64,000 nucleotides of DNA from Petrolisthes cinctipes (taxonomy: Eukaryota > Arthropoda > Malacostraca > Decapoda > Porcellanidae), in assembly GCA_033782935.1 (NCBI GenBank), contig JAWQEG010000287.1, forward strand, positions 1,054,001 to 1,118,000, written 5' to 3'. Below the pieces are notes generated by a model that had not been told where the DNA came from, did not search any database, and was given only the letters and a program-made list of their open reading frames with translations. Positions 48,436 to 62,000 of this stretch are shown in pieces; position 1 is the first letter of the stretch, and each line of letters opens with the position of its first letter. The translations under genes and the position numbers were made by a program.

Positions 48436-48915
48436 GATGATGATGATGTGGCAGAGGTTACTTGTGAATTTCAAGAGAGTAATTGGGTGGACAATGAGGA
48501 AGCAGAGACTACTCTACGGGACAAGGTGTCGCATTTACCTCCCGAGCAAGTGACACAGCTGTGGAAGTTGATGTCAACCTATGGCAAGGTGTTCGCCAGT
48601 GTTCCTGGGAGGACTGACTGGACTCAACACGACTTGGACGTGGGCGTGGCTACGCCAGTTAAGCTGCCGCCCTACCGAGTCAGTCCACGCCATATTAAAG
48701 TGCTGCGGAAGGAGCTAAAGTGTGTGTATGTACCTGCGTTTGGACCAATACATAGGGTGTACACTGACCACCACCCTCTGAAGTATTTGAACAGTTTGGG
48801 GGCCAAGAACCAAAGGCTTACCCGTTGGAGTTTGTTCTTCCAACAGTATCACCTAGACGTACGTCATATAAGAGGTGTTGATAATGTGATAGCCGATTGT
48901 CTATCTAGAAGTTAA
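48436..48915 (+). pseudogene. RT/RNase H remnant of pol downstream of integrase
   Basis: The same frame as the upstream polyprotein continues after the TAA for about 159 codons to TAA at 48913. It starts with an acidic linker. About 48540-48715 match the segment that precedes Gypsy RT (an EVFxxxPGRT-like stretch, then DVG, PYRVSPRHI and LRKEL). Near 48720-48740 the sequence jumps to the end of RNase H: VYTDHHPLKYL, RLTRW and NVIADCLSRS. All RT catalytic motifs and most of RNase H are missing, so a large internal deletion joins RT motif 0 to distal RNase H. The piece shows that RT-RNase H was downstream of integrase in the parent. As an isolated 155-codon ORF (from a GTG at 48448) it has no expected activity. 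Confidence 0.85.
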
Positions 48916-48997
48916 ATGTTTTTATTTTGATTTTTGCATGGTGTACATAACTTTTGTAAACCCAAGAACAAATTTTCCAGAGGAAAACTCTTTCTTT

Positions 48998-49007
48998 GGT
49001 GGGGGCG
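48998..49007 (+). other. Candidate polypurine tract
   Basis: GGTGGGGGCG directly abuts the TG of the 3' LTR, where the plus-strand primer of LTR elements lies. It is short and interrupted by T and C, so it is a weak but correctly placed match. Confidence 0.5.
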
Positions 49008-50189
49008 TGTTACGTGCGTCTGAATTATTATTATTGATTTATAAGTGTTGCTATCTACTTTTGACAGTGAATGTGGATGTGGTAGTGAGTGTGGTAGCAG
49101 AGGCCCCACACCCTGATGCATTGTGTGCGATTTTAATTCACTTATTATTCCATTTTCTTTAAGTGTAGGTGTCGTAAGGTCGGGTATGTCATAACCAGCT
49201 ATATTCTCTAGATTCGTACGCTTTCTCTCTCCTTCTCTCGCAAGTGGCGTGAGGAGTGTCCGTTTTCATTACGTAGGACTACCCATAGTTTCTTGGGAGG
49301 GAATGTATGAGTATAGTGTGTTTAAGTCTGTGTTAACGAACAGGTTCGGAGACGTTCCTGTAGCTTTGTTCTAACTTGCTCACTCTTCTTTGTCAAGCCG
49401 AGAGTATATAAGAGCGAGGCTTATGCCTTGTTGCTTTAGATATTCTTGGAGACTGGGACGACAAGCTTGTATTGTGTTTTGTAAGTGATTGAGTGTGGTA
49501 AGATTCGGGAGGAGACACGCCGACGTATTTTTGTTAAGTATAATTGTTTATTTCTACTTTCTTCTCACAAGTAACTCAGTGGTCACTCTCGTATTATTAT
49601 TATTACTATTATTATTATTATAAATATATTTGGATATTGATTATTCTATTATATTATTACATGGGTGTGATGCATTGATGATTATTTACTATATATGCCA
49701 GTGACGTGCTGATATTATTAATAGACTAATTCTATGCTTACGTGTGTGCCTAGAGCCTTGTATTAAAGTGATGGCACAGTTGTAGTAAGTTGTTGTGTGA
49801 TTATTGCGAGTGTATTATATATATTTTGGGTGCTCTGTCTCACGTTCTGTCATAGTTGGGAATCCTGATTTCATTTAATAATTCTTTCTGTGTTACTTGT
49901 ATGTCTTTGTGTTAGTTCATATTGTCATTATATATTATAGAAAATCTGAGTAGTTTCTCTTTCATCTTTTATTCATTCTAAACGAACTTGGGTATATGTA
50001 TGGACGGTCACTTTAGGGTTGAGTTGGCAATCTTTCATACAGGCTGGGTTGGTACTTTTACTTATTCTTCATAACTTATAGTCAGATACCTGCCACCCAG
50101 TGCTACTTTGTTCTGTTCATAGCTAACTTTGGAGTAAGTCTAGTCTAGTGACTAGTGCTGTACTGTATCTCTACCCTCCGTCCGTAACA
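49008..50189 (+). repeat. 3' LTR
   Basis: A 1,182-bp repeat, the same length as the 5' LTR, beginning TGTTACGTGCG and ending CCGTAACA, followed by the target duplication ACAT and satellite sequence. The TATA box is retained at 49405-49412. The cluster of differences from the 5' LTR lies at 49114-49160. Confidence 0.95.
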
Positions 50190-53100
50190 ACATGCGTACT
50201 CAGTACTAGAATATTTTCAAAATATAGGCCCAAAACATGCTAAAAATCGATATTTTAGGTGCCCAAAGTCGATATCTCAAAATCAGGCCCAAAACACCCG
50301 AAAATTCGATATTTTGGGGTCGCAGAAGCGATCTGTACATGCCTACTCCCTGTTAGAGTATTTTCAAAATACAGGCCGAAAACATACTGAAAATCGATCT
50401 TTTAGGTGCCGAAAAGTCGATATCTGCATGCATCTTCTGTACCCGTTTATATCTCAAATTCAGGCTCCAAACACCCGAAAATTCGATATTTTGGAGTCCC
50501 AGAAGCGATCTGTACATGCCTACTCAGATACAGTGCCAAAACATGCTGAAAAACGATATTTTAGGTGCCCAAAAGTCAATATGTGCATGCATCTTCAGTA
50601 CCCGATTATATCCCAAATTCAGGCTCAAAACACACGAAAATTCGATATTTTGGAGTCCCAGAAGCGATCTGTACATGCCTACTCAGATACAGTCCCAAAC
50701 ATGCTGAAAAACGATATTTTAGGTGCCTAAAAGTCAATATGTGCTTGCATCTTCAGTACCCGATTATATCCCAAATTCAGGCTCAAAACACCCGAAAATT
50801 CGATATTTTGGGGTCCCAGAAACGATCTGTACAACCCTACTCCGTGTTAGAGTATTTTCAAAATACAGGCCCAAAACATATTGAAAATCTATCTTTTAGG
50901 AGCCCCAAAGTCGATATGTGCATGCAACTTCTGTACCCGTTTATATCTCAAATTCCGGCTCCAAACACCTGAAAATTCGATATTTTGGGGCCCCAGAGGC
51001 GATCTGTACATGCCTACTCAGTGCTAGAATATTTTCAAAATATAGGCTCAAAACATGCTAAAAATCGATATTTTAGGTGCCCAAAAGTCGATATGTGCAT
51101 GGATCTTCAGTACCCGTTTATATCTCAAATTCAGGCTCAAAACACCCGAAAATTCGATATTTTGGGGTAACAGAAGCGATCTGTACATGCCTACTCCGTG
51201 TTACAGCATTTTCAAAATACAGGCCCAAAACATGTTGAAAATCGATATTTTAGGTGCCCCAAGTCAATATGTGCCTGCATCTTCTGTACCCGATTATATC
51301 TCAAATTCAGGCTCAAAACACCCGAAAATTCGATATCTTGGGGTCCCAGTAGCGATCTGTACATGCGTACTCAGTGCTAGAATATTTTTAAAATATAGGC
51401 CAAAAACATGATAAAAATTGATATTTTATGTGCCCAAAGTCAATATGTGCCTGCATCTTCTGTACCCGTTTATATATCACATTCAGGCTCCAAACACCCG
51501 AAAATTCGATATTTTGGGGTCCTAGAAGCGATCAGTGCATGAATACTCAGATACAGTCCCAAAACATGCTGAAAATCGATATTTTAGGTGCCCAAAAGTC
51601 GATATGTGCATGCATCTTCAGTACCCGATTATATCCCAAATTCAGGCTCAAAACACCCGAAAATTCGATATTTTGGGGTCCCAGAAGCGATCTGTACAAC
51701 CCTACTCCGTGTTAGAGTATTTTCAAAATACAGGCCCAAAACATGCTGAAATTCGATATTTTAGGTGCCTAAAGTCAATATGTGCATGCATCTTCTGTAC
51801 CCGTTTTTATCTTAAATTCAGGCTCAAAACACCCGAAAATTCGATATTTTGGGGTCCCAGAAGCGATCTGTACATGCCTACTCAGTGCAAGAATATTTTC
51901 AAAATATAGGACCAAAACATGCTAGAAATCGATATTTTAGGTGCCCAAAGCCGATATCTCAAATTCAGGCCCAAAACACCCGAAAATCGAAATTTTGGGG
52001 TCCCACAAGCGATCTGTGCATGCCTACTCCGTGTTAGAGTATTTTCAAAATACAGGCCCAAAACATACTGAAAATCTATCTTTTAGGAGCCCAAAAGTCG
52101 ATATGTGCATGCAACTTCTGTACCCGTTTATATCTCAAATTCCGGCTCCAAACACCCGAAAATTCGATATTTTGGGGTCCCAGAGGCGATCTGTACATGC
52201 CTACTCAGATACAGTCCCAAAACATGCTGAAAATCGATATTTTAGGAGCCCAAAGTCAATATGTGCATGCATCTCCTGTACTCGTTTTTATCTTAAATTC
52301 AGGCTCAAAACACCCGAAAATTAGATATTTTAGGGTCCCAGAAGCAATCTGTACATGCCTACACAGTGCAAGAATATTTTCAAAATATAGGACCAAAACA
52401 GGCTAAAAATCGATATTTTAGGTGCCCAAAGCCGATATCTCAAATTCAGGAACAAAAAACCCGAAAATTCGATATTTTGGGGTCGCAGAAGCGATCTGTA
52501 CATGCCTACTCCGTGTTAGAGTATTTTCAAAATACAGGCCCAAAACATACTAAAAATCGATCTTTTAGGTGCCCAAAAGTCGATATGTGCATGCATCTTC
52601 TGTACCCGTTTATATCTCAAATTCAGGCTCAAAACACCCGAAAATTAGATATTTTGGGGTCCCAGAAGCGATCTGTACATGCCTACTCAGTGCTAGAATA
52701 TTTTCAAAATATAGGCTCAAAACATGCCAAAAATCGATATTTTAAGTGTCCAAAGTCGATATGTGCATGCATCTTCTGTACCCGTTTATATCTCAAATTC
52801 AGGCTCAAAACACTCAAAAATTCGGTATTTTTGGGTCCTAGAAGCGATCTGTACATGCCTACTCCTAGTTAGAATGTTTTTAAGATACAGACCCAAAACT
52901 TTCTCAAAATCGATATTTTAGGTGCCCAAAAGTCGATATGTGCATGCATCTTCAGTACCCGTTTATATCTCAAATTCAGGCTCAAAACACCAGAAAATTC
53001 GATATTTTGGGGTAACAGAAGCGATCTGTACATGCCTACTCCGTGTTACCGCATTTTCAAAATACAGGCCCAAAACATGTTGAAAATCGATATTTTAGGT

Positions 53101-53724
53101 GCCCAAAGTCAATATGTGCCTGCATCTTCTGTACCCGATTATATCTCAAATTCAGGCTCAAAACACCCGAAAATTCGATATTTTGGGGTCCCAGAAGCGA
53201 TATGTACATGCGTACTCAGTGCTAGAATATTTTTAAAATATAGGCCAAAAACATGATAAAAATTGATATTTTATGTGCCCAAAGTTAATATGTGCCTGCA
53301 TCTTCTGTACCCGATTATATCTCAAATTCAGGCTCAAAACACCCGAAAATTCGATATTTTGGGGTCCCAGAAGCGATCTGTAAATGCGTACTCCATGCAA
53401 GAATAATTTCAAAATATAGGCCCAAAACATAATAAAAATTGATATTTTATGTGCCCAAAGTCAATATCTCAAATTCAGGCCCAAAACACCCGAAATTCGA
53501 TATTTTGAGGTCCCAGAAGCGATCTGTACATGCCTACTCAGTGCTATAATGTTTTCAAAATATAGGCTCAAAACATTCTAAACATCGATATTTTAAGTGT
53601 CCAAACTCGATATGTGCATGCATCTTCTGTACCCGTTTATATCTCAAATTCAGGTTAAAAACACTCGAAAATTCGGTATTTTTGGGTCCTAGAAGCGATC
53701 TGTACATGCCTACTCCATGCAAGA

Positions 53725-55076
53725 ATAATTTCAAAATATAGGCCCAAAACATAATAAAAATTGATATTTTATATGCCCAAAGTCAATATCTCAAATTCAG
53801 GCCCAAAACACCCGAAATTCGATATTTTGAGGTCCCAGAAGCGATTTGTACATGCCTACTCCGTGTTAGAATATTTTCAAAATACAGGCCCAAAACATAC
53901 TGAAAATCGATCTTTTAGGTGCCCAAAAGTCGATATGTGCATGAATTTTCTGTACCCGTTTATATCTCAAATTCATGCTCCAAACACCCAAAAATCCGAT
54001 ATTTTGGGGTCCTATAAGCGATCTGTACATGCCTACTCCTAGTTAGAATGTTTTCAAGATACAGACCCAAAACATTCTCAAAATCGATATTTTAGGTGTC
54101 TAAAAGTCGATATTTGCATGCATCTTCAGTACCCGTTTATATCTCAAATTCAGGCTCAAAACACCCGAAAATTCGATATTTTGGAGTACCAGAATCGATC
54201 TGTACATGCCTACTCCATGTTAGAGCATTTTCAAAATACAGGCCCAAAACATGTTGAAAATCGATATTTTAGGTGCCCAAAGTCAATATGTGCCTGCATC
54301 TTCTGTACCCGATTATATCTCAAATTCAGGCTCAAAACACCCGAAAATTCGATATTTTGGGGTCCCAGAAGCGATCTGTACATGCGTACTCAGTGCTAGA
54401 ATATTATCAAAATATAGGCCCAAAACATAATAAAAATTGATATTTTATGTGCCCAAAGTCGATATCTCAAATTCAGGCCCAAAACACCCGAAATTCGATA
54501 TTTTGAGGTCCCAGAAGCGATCTGTACATGCATACTCCGTGTTAGATTATTTTCAAAATACAGGCCCAAAACATACTGAAAATCGATCTTTTAGGTGCCC
54601 AAAAGTCGATATGTGCATGCATTTTCTGTACCCGTTTATATCTCAAATTCAGGCTCCAAACACCCAAAAATTCGATATTTTGGGGTCCTAGAAGCGATCT
54701 GTACATGCCTACTCCTAGTTAGAATGTTTTCAAGATACAGACCCAAAACATTCTCAAAATCGATATTTTAGGTGCCTAAAAGTCGATATGTGCATGCATC
54801 TTCAGTACCCGTTTATATCTCAAATTCAGGTTCAAAACACCCGAAAATTCGATATTTTGGAGTACCAGAATCGATCTGTACATGCCTACTCCGTGTTAGA
54901 GCATTTTCAAAATACAGGCCCAAAACATGTTGAAAATCGATATTTTAGGTGCAAAAGTCAATATGTGCCTGCATCTTCTGTACCCGATTATATCTCAAAT
55001 TTAGGCTCAAAACACCCGAAAATTCGATATTTTGGGGTCCCAGAAGCGATCTGTACATGCGTACTCAGTGCTAGAA
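53725..55076. repeat. 676-bp (four-monomer) duplication pair
   Basis: 53725-54400 and 54401-55076 share the same variant order at an offset of 676 bp: a short monomer with TTGATATTTTATGTGCCC-like sequence and CCCGAAATTCG, a CTTTTAGGTGCCCAAAAG monomer, a CCTAGTTAGAATG monomer, and a TTGGAGTACCAG monomer. Differences are few. The right copy has a 3-bp loss near 54951 (GGTGCAAAAGTC). Confidence 0.75.
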
Positions 55077-58000
55077 TATTTTAAAAAAATAGGCCCAAAA
55101 CATGATAAAAATTGATATTTTATGTGCCCAAAGTCGATATCTCAAATTCAGGCACAAAACACCCGAAATTCGATATTTTTGGGTCCCAGAAGCGATCTGT
55201 ACATGCCTACTCAGTGCTATAATGTTTTCAAAATATAGGCTCAAAACATTCTAAAAATCGATATTTTAGGTGCCCAAAAGTCGATATGTGCATACATCTT
55301 CTGTACCCGTTTATATCTCAAATTCATGCTCCAAACACCCGAAAATTAGATATTTTGGGGTCCCAAAAGCGATCTGTACATGCCTTCCCCGTGTTAGAGT
55401 ATTTTCAAAATACAGGCAAAAAAAACATGCTGAAAATCTATATTTTAGGTGCCCAAAGTCAATATGTGTATGCATCTTCTGCACCCGTTTATATCCCAAA
55501 TTCAACCTCAAAACACCCGAAAATTCGATATTTTTGGGTCCCAGAAGCAATCTCTACATGCCTAATTAGTGCTAGAATGTTTTCAAAATACAGGCCCAAA
55601 ACATACTGAAAATCGATCTCTTAGGTGCCCAAAAGTCGATATGTGCATGCATCTTCTGTACCCGTTTATATCTCAAATTCAGGCTCCAAACACCTGAAAA
55701 TTCGACATTTTGGGGTCCCAGAAGCGATCTGTACATGCCTACTCAGATAAAGGCCCAAAACATGCTGAAAATCTATATTTTAGGTGCCCAAAGTCAATAT
55801 GTGTATGTATCTTCGGCACTCGTTTATATCCCAAATTTAACCTCAAAACACCCGAAAATTCGATATTTTTGGGTCCCAGAAGCGATCTGTACATGCCTAC
55901 TCAGTGCTAGAATGTTTTCAAACAATAGGCTCAAAACATGCTAAAAATCGACATTTTAAGTGTCCAAAGTCGATATGTGCATGCATCTTCTGTACCTATT
56001 TATATCTTGAATTTAGGCTCAAAACACTCGAAAATTCAGTATTTTTGGGTCCTAGAAGCGATTTGTACATGCCTACTCAGTGCTAGAATATTTTCAAAAT
56101 ATAGGCCCAACACATGCTAAAAATCGATATTTTAGGTGCCCAAAGTCGATATCTTAAGTTCAGGCTCAAAACACTCGAAAATTCGATATTTTGGGGACCC
56201 AAAAGCAATTTGTACATGCCTACTCCGTGTTAGAGTATATTCAAATAACAGGCCCAAAATATACAGAAAATCGATCTTTTCAGTGCCTAAAAGTCGATAT
56301 GTGCATGCATCTTCTGTACCTGTTTATATCTCAAATTCAGGCTCCAAACACCCGAAAATTCGACATTTTAGGCTCCCAGAAGCGATCTGTACATGCCTAC
56401 TCAGATAAAGGCCCAAAACATGCTGAAAATCCATATTTTAGTTGCCGAAAGTCAATATGTGTATGTATCTTCTGCACCCGTTTATATCCAAAATTAAACC
56501 TCAAAACACCCGAAAATTTGATATTTTTTGGTCCCAGAAGCGATCTGTACATGCCTCCTCAGTGCTTGAATATTTTCAAAATATAGGCCCAAAACATGCT
56601 AAAAATAGATTTTTTTATGTGCCCAAAGTCGATATCTCAAATTCAGGCCCAAAACACCCGAAAATTTGATATTTTGAGGTCCCAGAAGCTATCTGTACAT
56701 GCCTACTTCGTGTTAGAATATTTTCAGAATACAGGCCCAAAACATACTGAAAATCGATCTTTTAGGTGCCCAAAAGTCGATATGTGCATGCATTTTCTTT
56801 ACCCGTTTATATCTCAAATTCAGGCTCCAAACACCAGAAAATTCGTTTTTTTTGTGGTCTCAGAAGCGATCTGTACATGCCTACTCAGATACAGCCCCAA
56901 AACATGCTGAAAATCTATATTTTAGGTGCCCAAAGTCAATATGTGTATGCATCTTCTGCACACGTTTATATCCCAAATTCAGGCTCCAAACACCCGAAAA
57001 TTAGATATTTTGGGGTCCCAGAAGCGATCTGTACATGCCTTCTCCGTGCTAGAATTATTTCAAAATATAGGCCCAAAAACATGCTAAAAATCGATATTTT
57101 AGGTGCCCAAGTCGATATCTCAAATTCAGGCACAAAACACCCGAAAATTCGATATTTTGAGGTCCCAGAAGCGATCTGTACATGCTTACTCCGTTTTAGA
57201 GTATTTTCAAAATACAGGCAAAAAAACATGCTGAAAATCGATATTTTAGGTGCCCAAAGTCAATATGTGTATGCCTCTTCTGCAGCCATTTATATCCCAA
57301 ATTCAACCTCAAAACACCCGAAAATTCGATATTTTTGGGTCCCAGAAGCGATTTGTACATGCCTACTTAGTGCTAGAATGTATTCAGAATATAGGCTCAA
57401 AACATGCTAAAAATCGATATTTTAAGTGTCCAAACTCGATATGTGCATGCATCTTCTGTACCCGTTTATATCTTAAATTCACGCTTAAAACATCCGAAAA
57501 TTCGGTATTTTTGGGTCCTAGAAGCGATCTGTACATGCCTACTCCTAGTTAGAATGTTTTCAAGATACAGACCCAAAACATGCTCAAAATCGATATTTTA
57601 GGTTCCCAAAAGTCGATATGTGCATGCATCTTCAGTACCCGTTTATATCTCAAATTCAGGCTCAAAACACCCGAAACTCGATATTTTGGGGTCCAAAAAG
57701 CGATCTGTACATGCCTACTCCATGTTAAAGTATTTTCAAAATACAGGCCCAAAACATGCTGAAAATCAATATTTTAGGTGCCCAAAGTCGATATCTCAAA
57801 TTCATGTCCAAAACACCCGAAAAATCAATATTTTGGGGTCCCAAAAGAGATCTGTACATGCCTACTCCATGTTAGAGTATTTTCAAAATACAGCTCCAAA
57901 ACATACTGAAAATCGATATTTTAGGTGCCCAAAAGGCGATATGTGCATGCATTTTCTGTACCCGTTTATATCTTAAATTCAGGCTCCAAACACCCGAAAA

Positions 58001-59030
58001 TTCGACATTTTTGGGTCCCAGAAGCGATCTGTACATGCCTACTCAAATAAAGGCCCAAAACATACTGAAAATCGATCTTTTAGGTGCCCAAAAGTCGATA
58101 TGTGCATGCATCTTCTGTACCCGTTTATATCTCAAATTCAGGCTCAAAACACTCGAAAATTCAGTAGTTTTGGGTCCTAGAAGCGATCTGTACATGCCTA
58201 CTCCGTGTTAGAGTATTTTCAAAATACACGCCCAAAACATACTGAAAATCGATATTTTAGGTGCCCAAAAGTCGATATATGCATGCATCTTCAGTACCCG
58301 TTTATATCTCAACTTCAGGCTCAAAACACCCGAAAATTCAATATTTTGGGGTCCCAGAAGCGATCTGTACATGCCTACTCAGTGCTAGAGTATTTTCAAA
58401 ATACAGGCCCAAAACATGCTAAAAATCGATATTTTAGGTGCCCAAAGTCGATATCACAAGTTTAGGCCCAAAACAACCAAAAATTCGATATTTTGGGGTC
58501 CCAGAAGCGATCTGTACATGCCTACTCTGATACAGACCCAAAACATGCTCAAAATCGATATTTTAGGTGCCCAAAAGTCAATATGTGCATGCATCTTCAG
58601 TACCCGTTTATATCTCAAATTCAGGCTCAAAACACCCGAAAATTCGATATTTTGGGGTCCCAAAAGCGATCTGTACATGCCTACTCCGTGTTAGAGTATT
58701 TTCAAAATACAAGCCCAAAACAAGCTGAAAATCGATATTTTAAGTGCCCAAAGTCAATATGTGCATGCATATTCTGTACCCGTTTATATCTCAAATTCAG
58801 GCTCAAAACACCCGAAAATTCGATATTTTGGGGTCCCAGAATCGATCTGTACATGCGTACTCCGTGTTAGAGTATTTTCAAAATATAGGCCCAAAACATG
58901 CTAAAATCGATATTTTAGGTGCCCAAAGTCGATATCTCGAATTCAGGCCCAAAATACCCGAAAATTCCATATTTTGGGGTCCCAAAAGCGATCTGTACAT
59001 GCTTACTCCGTGTTAGAGTATTTTCAATAT

Positions 59031-62000
59031 ACAGGCCCAAAACATACTGAAAATCGATCTCTTAGGTGCCCAAAAGTCGATATGTGCATGCATCTTCTGT
59101 ACCCGTTTATATCTCAAATTCAGGCTCCAAACACCTGAAAATTCGACATTTTGGGGTCCCAGAAGGGATCTGTACATGCCTACTCAGATAAAGGCCCAAA
59201 ACATGCTGAAAATCTATATTTTAGGTGCCCAAAGTCAATATGTGTATGTATCTTCGGCACTCGTTTATATCCCAAATTTAACCTCAAAACACCCGAAAAT
59301 TCGATATTTTTGGGTCCCAGAAGCGATCTGTACATGCCTACTCAGTGCTAGAATGTTTTCAAACTATAGGCTCAAAACATGCTAAAAATCAACATTTTAA
59401 GTGTCCAAAGTCGATATGTGCATGCATCTTCTGTACCTATTTATATCTTGAATTTAGGCTCAAAACACTCGAAAATTCAGTATTTTTGGGTCCTAGAAGC
59501 GATTTGTACATGCCTACTCAGTGCTAGAATATTTTCAAAATATAGGCCCAACACATGCTAAAAATCGATATTTTAGGTGTCCAAAGTCGATATCTTAAAT
59601 TCAGGCTCAAAACACTCGAAAATTCGATATTTTGGGGTCCCAAAAGCGATTTGTACATGCCTACTCCGTGTTAGAGTATTTTCAAATAACAGGCCCAAAA
59701 TATACTGAAAATCGATCTTTTAGGTGCCCAAAAGTCGATATGTGCATGCATCTTCTGTACCTGTTTATATCTCAAATTCAGGCTCCAAACACCCGAAAAT
59801 TCGACATTTTAGGCTCCCAGAAGCGATCTGTACATGCCTACTCAGATAAAGGCCCAAAACATGCTGAAAATCTATATTTTAGGTGCCGAAAGTCAATATG
59901 TGTATGTATCTTCTGCACCCGTTTATATCCAAAATTAAACCTCAAAACACTCGAAAATTTGATATTTTTTGGTCCCAGAAGCGATCTGTACATGCCTACT
60001 CAGTGCTAAAATGTTTTCAAAATATAGGCTCAAAACATGCTGAAAATCGATATTTTAGGTGCCCCCAAAAGTCGATATGTGCATGCATCATCAGTACCCG
60101 ATTATATCTCAAATTCAAGCTCAAAACACCTGAAAATTCGATATTTTGGGGTTCCAGAAGCGATCTGTACATGCCTCCTCAGTGCTTGAATATTTTCAAA
60201 ATATAGGCCCAAAACATGCTAAAAATAGATTTTTTATGTGCCCAAAGTCGATATCTCAAATTCAGGCCCAAAACACCCGAAAATTTGATATTTTGAGGTC
60301 CCAGAAGCTATCTGTACATGCCTACTCCGTGTTAGAATATTTTCAGAATACAGGCCCAAAACATACTGAAAATCGATCTTTTAGGTGCCCAAAAGTCGAT
60401 ATGTGCATGCATTTTCTTTACCCGTTTATATCTCAAATTCAGGCTCCAAACACCAGAAAATTCGTTTTTTTGTGGTCTCAGAAGCGATCTGTACATGCCT
60501 ACTCAGATACAGCCCCAAAACATGCTGAAAATCTATATTTTAGGTGCCCAAAGTCAATATGTGTATGCATCTTCTGCACACGTTTATATCCCAAATTCAG
60601 GCTCCAAACACCCGAAAATTAGATATTTTGGGGTCCCAGAAGCGATCTGTACATGCGTTCTCCGTGCTAGAATTATTTCAAAATATAGGCCCAAAAACAT
60701 GCTAAAAATCGATATTTTAGGTGCCCAAGTCGATATCTCAAATTCAGGCAAAAAAACACCCGAAAATTCGATATTTTGAGGTCCCAGAAGCGATCTGTAC
60801 ATGCCTACTCCGTTTTAGAATATTTTCAAAATACAGGCCCAAAACATACTGAAAATCGATCTTTTAGGTGCCCAAAAGTCGATATGTGCATGCATCTTCT
60901 GTACCCGTTTATATCTCAAATTCAGGCTTCAAACACACGAAAATTAGATATTTTGGAGTCCCAAAAGCGCTTTGTACATGCCTTCTCCGTGTTAGAGTAT
61001 TTTCAAAATACAGGCAAAAAAACATGCTGAAAATCGATATTTTAGGTGCCCAAAGTCAATATGTGTATGCCTCTTCTGTAGCCATTTATATCCCAAATTC
61101 AACCTCAAAACACCCGAAAATTCGATATTTTTGGGTCTCAGAAGCGATTTGTACATGCCTACTTAGTGCTAGAATGTTTTCAGAATATAGGCTCAAAACA
61201 TGCTAAAAATCGATATTTTAAGTGTCCAAACTCGATTTGTGCATGCATCTTCTGTACCCGTTTATATCTTAAATTCACGCTTAAAACATCCGAAAATTCG
61301 GTATTTTTGGGTCCTAGAAGCGATCTGTACATGCCTACTCCTAGTTAGAATGTTTTCAAGATACAGACCCAAAACATGCTCAAAATCGATATTTTAGGTT
61401 CCCAAAAGTCGATATGTGCATGCATCTTCAGTACCCGTTTATATCTCAAATTCAGGCTCAAAACACCCGAAACTCGATATTTTGGGGTCCAAAAAGCGAT
61501 CTGTACATGCCTACTCCATGTTAGGGTATTTTCAAAATACAGGCCCAAAACATGCTGAAAATCAATATTTTAGGTGCCCAAAGTCGATATCTCAAATTCA
61601 TGTCCAAAACACCCGAAAAATCAATATTTTGGGGTCCCAAAAGAGATCTGTACATGCCTACTCCATGTTAGAGTATTTTCAAAATACAGGCCCAAAACAT
61701 ACTGAAAATCGATCTTTTAGGTGCCCAAAAGGCGATATGTGCATGCATTTTCTGTACCCGTTTATATCTTAAATTCAGGCTCCAAACACCCGACAATTCG
61801 ACATTTTGGGGTCCCAGAAGCGATCTGTACATGCCTACTCAAATAAAGGCCCAAAACATACTGAAAATCGATCTTTTAGGTGCCCAAAAGTCGATATGTG
61901 CATGCATCTTCTGTACCCGTTTATATCTCAAATTCAGGCTCAAAACACTCGAAAATTCAGTAGTTTTGGGTCCTAGAAGCGATCAGTACATGCCTACTTC

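Larger units (their letters stand above)
44323..50189 (+). mobile_element. Ty3/Gypsy LTR retrotransposon, Gmr1-like domain order, internally deleted
   Basis: A 5,867-bp element with two 1,182-bp LTRs (TGTTAC...GTAACA), a candidate primer-binding site, gag-protease-integrase in one frame, RT/RNase H remnants, and a G-rich tract before the 3' LTR. Target duplication ACAT at 44319-44322 and 50190-50193 interrupts the satellite motif CTGTACATGCGTACTC. Integrase lies upstream of the RT and RNase H remnants, the reverse of ordinary Gypsy elements and the order described for the Gmr1 group. The SCAN-like Gag region fits that group as well. About 27 mismatches between the LTRs (about 2.3%) indicate a moderately old insertion. 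Confidence 0.9.
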
